Source of the DNA: Paucilactobacillus hokkaidonensis JCM 18461
GTDB taxonomy: Bacteria; Bacillota; Bacilli; Lactobacillales; Lactobacillaceae
Reading direction: 5' to 3'
DNA: 64,000 bases
NCBI RefSeq assembly: GCF_000829395.1
Contig: NZ_AP014680.1
Span: 2,046,001-2,110,000, forward strand
Shown here: positions 60,684-64,000 of the stretch, in pieces
How positions within the stretch are numbered: the first letter of the stretch is position 1
How the letters are laid out: each line of letters begins with the position of its first letter
Position numbers and translations under genes: made by a program
Notes under the pieces: generated by a model
Told to the model about the DNA's origin: nothing
The model's database searches: none
Seen by the model: the letters and a program-made list of their open reading frames with translations, nothing else

Positions 60684-60803
60684 GAACGTGCTCCGAAAGG
60701 CATGTTCCTGCGCTTAACAAAACTTAACCAACGATCCCAGGATCGGGGATCATTGGTTAAGTTACGTTAATGCTCAAAACCTATACGCCTTTCTCTGCAC
60801 TCC
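60684..60803 (-). repeat. Palindromic element I, just after the DUF1002 gene
   Basis: Diverged class-2 copy akin to E1-E3. It begins GGAGTGCAGAGAAAGGCG and ends GCCTTTCGGAGCACGTT on the minus strand, with the same GATCCC...GGGGATC apex but a different middle arm (AACTTAACCAA). It starts 3 bases after the TAA of the DUF1002 gene. Confidence 0.85.
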
Positions 60804-60806
60804 TAT

Positions 60807-61835
60807 TTAGAATATTCCCTGAAAGAATTCAACTATCTGCTGCCAAACCCTTTGGAATAAATTTCCATACTTTGCCATCAATGCCTTACCGTCTGCACTA
60901 TTTGCAAAATCACCTAATTTGGCCATTGCATTACCAGCACTATTCTTCAATGAACTAGCAACATTTTTAGCATTACTTATATATGTTTTAGATGTCGAAA
61001 CCGGCGCCTTTTGGACTTGAATTAATGCGTTGACAATCAATACCTTCGAACTATCTGGTGTTTTTGAACTGACATTATTTTTTTCAAGTGCCTCATCTAA
61101 CATTTGACGTACTTCTGCTTTAGTAGCATATTCATTATCATCTTGACGTTGCTTAGCTAAATCTGCAGAAACCGTTCCGACTGCTGCCATCAATTTACCA
61201 GAATATGTTTTATCGTCACTATTTTGGTCAATCGCTGGTTGGGTTGCTTCTAAAATACCATTGGCTGCCGAAGTATTTTCAGAACTTAATGTAATCCCAT
61301 CTGCCGCTAATGCCTTATAAACGCCGGTCAACGCTGCCTCACCAGAAACGGCCTTGTTAGCGGTGACCGTGATAATTAGATCGTTAACACCAGCCATCGT
61401 AGCCACCATAGCGTACTGTTGCGCCGTCACACTCGTAATATTACTGTCACCATTATATTTTACAATATTTACCTTCACACCAGTCCCTGAATCCGCTGGT
61501 GCCAAAGCAACCGAACTAATCATTGCTGAATCTGTGGTTCCATCTGAACTAATATATTTGGAATAATCAGTAGCAGTTGAAGTTAATGAAGTATAATTAT
61601 CATTAGCTCCTAAAGCACTAGCTACACTGGAACGATCACTAGAAGCCAATCCGGCACCGTAAACAACGTACGGCTTTGATAGCGCCTTTGTTTGCACAGC
61701 AGAACTGCTGCTTGTGTCTGCAGTTGTTTCAGCATGTGCAACCGTATTCGTTTGTAATTGTGTAACTGCCGGAATTGCAATTGCACCAACTAATACTAGT
61801 GCCAGGGTTAACGCAATTTTTTTGATAAATTTCAT
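60807..61835 (-). CDS. Secreted DUF1002-family protein
   Basis: A 342-aa exported protein. The first 40 residues form a signal peptide (MKFIKKIALTLALVLVGAIA, cleavage likely after AHA before ETTADTSSSS). The mature part matches the DUF1002 pattern: VVYGAGLASSDRSSVASALG, then VNIVKYNGDSNITSVTAQQYAMVATMAGVNDL, and ALTGVYKALAADGI. No catalytic motif known. It lacks a membrane anchor or LPXTG, so it is probably released or wall-associated. A GTG-type longer frame from 61862 lacks support; the ATG has AGGAGGTG upstream. Confidence 0.85.
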   Translation of the reverse strand: MKFIKKIALTLALVLVGAIAIPAVTQLQTNTVAHAETTADTSSSSAVQTKALSKPYVVYGAGLASSDRSSVASALGANDNYTSLTSTATDYSKYISSDGTTDSAMISSVALAPADSGTGVKVNIVKYNGDSNITSVTAQQYAMVATMAGVNDLIITVTANKAVSGEAALTGVYKALAADGITLSSENTSAANGILEATQPAIDQNSDDKTYSGKLMAAVGTVSADLAKQRQDDNEYATKAEVRQMLDEALEKNNVSSKTPDSSKVLIVNALIQVQKAPVSTSKTYISNAKNVASSLKNSAGNAMAKLGDFANSADGKALMAKYGNLFQRVWQQIVEFFQGIF

Positions 61836-61962
61836 TGTGCACCTCCTAGAGTACCCCGTCATTTTACCATTACCACTGATAAAACAAAATTAACTGACTA
61901 GCTTATTAACTAAAAAGCTAATTATTTAGCGTTAACTTAACATTCATAATCGAGGATAAAAA

Positions 61963-62925
61963 ATGGCAACTAACCAACTGCTACCTTCACAAATCATAGA
62001 TCAAACAACCCTAATAGGGCGCTGGACAATTAAATCAATTCATCACACAGACACGTTGTATTCCACCAACCTTGGGTCTTTGATTAAATTTAATCTTACT
62101 AATAGCACCGCTTTAACGATCGACTTTTTTAACAATGGCAATCCGTTTGGGCCTAGCCAAATTGTTGCAGTTCGAATTGATCACCAAATATGGCAACGAT
62201 TTATGACCAACCAAATGCCACAAGTCATTACTTTAACTCCTAACCAACACCTAATTGAATTAATGCTCGTGGGTAATAGTGATCTCGATGAGGTTTGGTC
62301 CGAAAACCAAGGATTTGCACTAAAGTCAATTTCAGTAACATCGTCGGCCGTTATTACTCCAATTGCTATAATACGACCAGTCACATTTATTGGTGACTCC
62401 ATCACCTCTGGTTGTTGGATTAATGGTAATCACGCTGCTTTTGATTATGCAGCAGAAGCCAATTATGTTGCAGTATGTGCCGATCAGCTGAATTTAGATG
62501 CCACTCGAATCTCATATTCTGCCGCCGGTATTTTAAAGCCAGGGACTGGCGGTGTCCCAAACGCGACCACTTTTTTAGATCATATTGATGAAACAACTAA
62601 GTGGCAACCGACACAAACTTCGTTAGTCGTAATTAATATTGGTGTCAACGATCGACGCTTTGAACGAAACATCTTTGCGCACGCGCTTCCTGCATTTATC
62701 ACACAGGTTCAAAAGTTGTTTTTGCAAACACCAATTGTAATGTTGATTCCATTTAGTCAAACTTTTGCACCTATTTTTCGCCAAACAGCTAAACAGTTTA
62801 CCAACGTGCAATTAATTGAGACTAAGGATTGGCATTTGTCTTATACAGATGGATTACATCCTGATGCCAATGGATCTCAACTGGCCGGAAACTACTTGGC
62901 AAAATCGTTGCAGCAACTTTACTAA
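61963..62925 (+). CDS. SGNH/GDSL esterase with N-terminal jelly-roll (CE2-like)
   Basis: A 320-aa cytoplasmic esterase. Residues 1-130 form a beta-rich domain. The SGNH domain starts at FIGDSITSG with Ser146. The oxyanion Asn229 lies in NIGVNDRR, and DGLHPDANG holds Asp296 and His299. The two-domain order resembles carbohydrate esterase family 2, which removes acetyl groups from plant sugars. This would suit the oligosaccharide genes upstream, but the substrate is not shown. RBS GAGGATA. Confidence 0.85.
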   Translation: MATNQLLPSQIIDQTTLIGRWTIKSIHHTDTLYSTNLGSLIKFNLTNSTALTIDFFNNGNPFGPSQIVAVRIDHQIWQRFMTNQMPQVITLTPNQHLIELMLVGNSDLDEVWSENQGFALKSISVTSSAVITPIAIIRPVTFIGDSITSGCWINGNHAAFDYAAEANYVAVCADQLNLDATRISYSAAGILKPGTGGVPNATTFLDHIDETTKWQPTQTSLVVINIGVNDRRFERNIFAHALPAFITQVQKLFLQTPIVMLIPFSQTFAPIFRQTAKQFTNVQLIETKDWHLSYTDGLHPDANGSQLAGNYLAKSLQQLY

Positions 62926-63006
62926 CCAATCATGTCATTGTCTTTTTACCGTCATACACGTTACAATTATATGTAGATTATAAAAACTAGGGATGGGGTA
63001 TCAAAA

Positions 63007-63795
63007 ATGGAATATGAACGACTATTACCAATTCAACATGGTAACAACTTTCGTGATTTGGGTGGCTATGCAACTGATGATGGACATACAATCAAATGGG
63101 GTCGCTTAATTCGCTCGGGTCACTTGAATACTTTAGATCAACAAGATTTAGGAACGCTTGATCATTTAAACATTAAATATGATCTTGATTTTCGTGCTCC
63201 AGACGAAATTACAGCACAACCAGATCGCGTTCCTGCTGGCGCCACGCACAAAGCACTACCGGTTTTTCAAACGGATGAAACTGATGCTTCACACAGTCAG
63301 GAACAAATTATGGCAGACTATTCTGATCGCCCTGATGCAGGCTATGAGCATATGCTGACGGTTTATCACGACATGGTTACTACTGATCAAGCCAAACAAT
63401 CTTATCAGACTTTTTTTGATCAATTACTAGGTAATAGTGATCATACTGCTGTCTTATTCCATTGTACGGCTGGGAAGGACCGTACTGGCATGGGCGCCGC
63501 ATTTTTACTCAGTGCGCTGAATGTAGATCGTCCTACTATTATTCGCGACTATTTATTGACCAACTCAGTTACTAAAAAATACGTCGACGGACGAATTAAA
63601 AAAATGAAACAATCAGGCTTACCAGATGCATTTACCAAAAATATGTTTGCCTTGTCAACTGTTTCACCTGATTATATTAATACTGCTTTACAGGAGATCG
63701 ATAGTCAGTATGGTGATGTTAAAAATTATTTACATTCGTATTTGGGGATTTCAGACGAGCAAATGAAGGATTTACAAAAATTATATCTAGACTAA
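63007..63795 (+). CDS. Tyrosine-protein phosphatase (LipA/PTP-like)
   Basis: A 262-aa protein phosphatase of the bacterial Y_phosphatase3 group. The N-terminal NNFRDLGGYATDDGHTIKWGRLIRSG is the family signature. The phosphate loop HCTAGKDRTG has nucleophile Cys153 and Arg159. Such enzymes act on phosphotyrosine or phosphoinositide substrates. No signal peptide. RBS AGGGATGGGG. It ends at a terminator shared with the convergent partial gene. Confidence 0.9.
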   Translation: MEYERLLPIQHGNNFRDLGGYATDDGHTIKWGRLIRSGHLNTLDQQDLGTLDHLNIKYDLDFRAPDEITAQPDRVPAGATHKALPVFQTDETDASHSQEQIMADYSDRPDAGYEHMLTVYHDMVTTDQAKQSYQTFFDQLLGNSDHTAVLFHCTAGKDRTGMGAAFLLSALNVDRPTIIRDYLLTNSVTKKYVDGRIKKMKQSGLPDAFTKNMFALSTVSPDYINTALQEIDSQYGDVKNYLHSYLGISDEQMKDLQKLYLD

Positions 63796-63826
63796 AAAAT
63801 CAGCCAACCTGGCTGATTTTTTAATA
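63795..63826. terminator. Bidirectional terminator
   Basis: AAAAAATCAGCCA / TGGCTGATTTTTT with a short loop, between convergent genes; it overlaps the stop codon of the partial gene. Confidence 0.85.
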
Positions 63827-64000
63827 GATTGTGCTCGGTAGTCCTAAACTCGTAGCTAATTTTTCTAATTGACGGACATAATCACCATAAACAAGTGCAA
63901 AGTGAGATTCATATCCATTTTCAACAAACTGATCAATCAATTCATTAACTGGTTGTTGCATTTTAATACGACCCGACACACCATTAAATTGTGCTTTTGT
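63821..64000 (-). CDS. C-terminal part of a probable sugar isomerase
   Basis: Sixty codons including the stop, running off the right edge. The end of the protein reads SGRIKMQQPVNELIDQFVE then FALVYGDYVRQLEKLATSLGLP. This pattern resembles the C-terminus of L-fucose/L-arabinose-isomerase-like enzymes, but so short a piece does not decide it. Confidence 0.4.
   Translation of the reverse strand, partial: TKAQFNGVSGRIKMQQPVNELIDQFVENGYESHFALVYGDYVRQLEKLATSLGLPSTIY

Noticed and set aside
1-64000. tRNA, rRNA, riboswitch or T-box sequences
   Set aside because: I saw no cloverleaf, rRNA segment or conserved riboswitch core in the intergenic regions by eye.

Overview
The window looks like a chromosomal segment of a low-GC, heterofermentative lactic acid bacterium (Lactobacillaceae). 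The grounds are strong GGAGG ribosome binding sites, CcpA-type cre boxes, a complete oxidative pentose-phosphate entry (zwf and gnd), FNR-like (FLP) and GPH-type proteins, a Hol_Tox-type mini-toxin, and many sugar-acid genes typical of plant- or silage-associated lactobacilli. I cannot fix the species. No rRNA, tRNA, CRISPR array or prophage was seen.

Layout. 1-6.7 kb: a CBS-domain membrane protein, an NrdI-like flavoprotein with a nitroreductase, a cupin, a short 6-phosphogluconate dehydrogenase divergent from an RpiR regulator, a likely type I toxin-antitoxin locus and a sugar O-acetyltransferase. 6.8-19.6 kb: a sugar-acid island. kduI-kduD and kdgT-kdgK-kdgA turn 5-keto-4-deoxyuronate into KDG, KDPG and then pyruvate plus glyceraldehyde-3-P. 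An IclR regulator, a TIM-barrel isomerase, uxuB with a 2-hydroxyacid dehydrogenase, a GntR regulator and gluconokinase follow. 19.6-35 kb: a glucuronide/oligosaccharide island with a MATE exporter, GH28, a lactonase, GH2 beta-glucuronidase, an AraC regulator, an aldose epimerase, glucuronate isomerase, GH31, a GPH symporter and GH30. Good cre boxes in its main promoters point to catabolite repression. Mannonate dehydratase (uxuA), needed to link UxaC/UxuB to KDG, is not in the window. 35-45 kb: a membrane-anchored flavin reductase with an MFS protein, a glycerol kinase homologue, and zwf and gnd flanked by two CynX-like transporters. 45-50 kb: an AbiE-type type IV toxin-antitoxin pair, a GNAT gene that seems to start at ATT, an ISLre2-like insertion sequence with an exact 9-bp target duplication, and a universal stress protein. 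50-64 kb: mixed housekeeping genes (MarR, amidotransferase, Lrp, PepF, DAACS symporter, iron ADH, FLP, quinone oxidoreductase, DUF1002 exoprotein, SGNH esterase, tyrosine phosphatase) and the end of a probable sugar isomerase gene.

The most unusual feature is a dispersed family of about 120-130 bp polarised palindromes, roughly a dozen copies at nine loci. Their short termini are conserved (AGAGYGTGA at one end, ACGTGYTC at the other) but the stems between differ and stay self-complementary. At eight loci they sit at or within a few bases of the stop codon of the gene reading into them, always in the same orientation. Often the TAG stop overlaps the element terminus, and in pepF the element appears to supply the last codons. 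Copies occur singly, as tandem pairs, as a tandem triplet inside the kdu cluster, as a half copy, and as a minimal stem interrupted by the insertion sequence. This is the best candidate here for an undescribed system.
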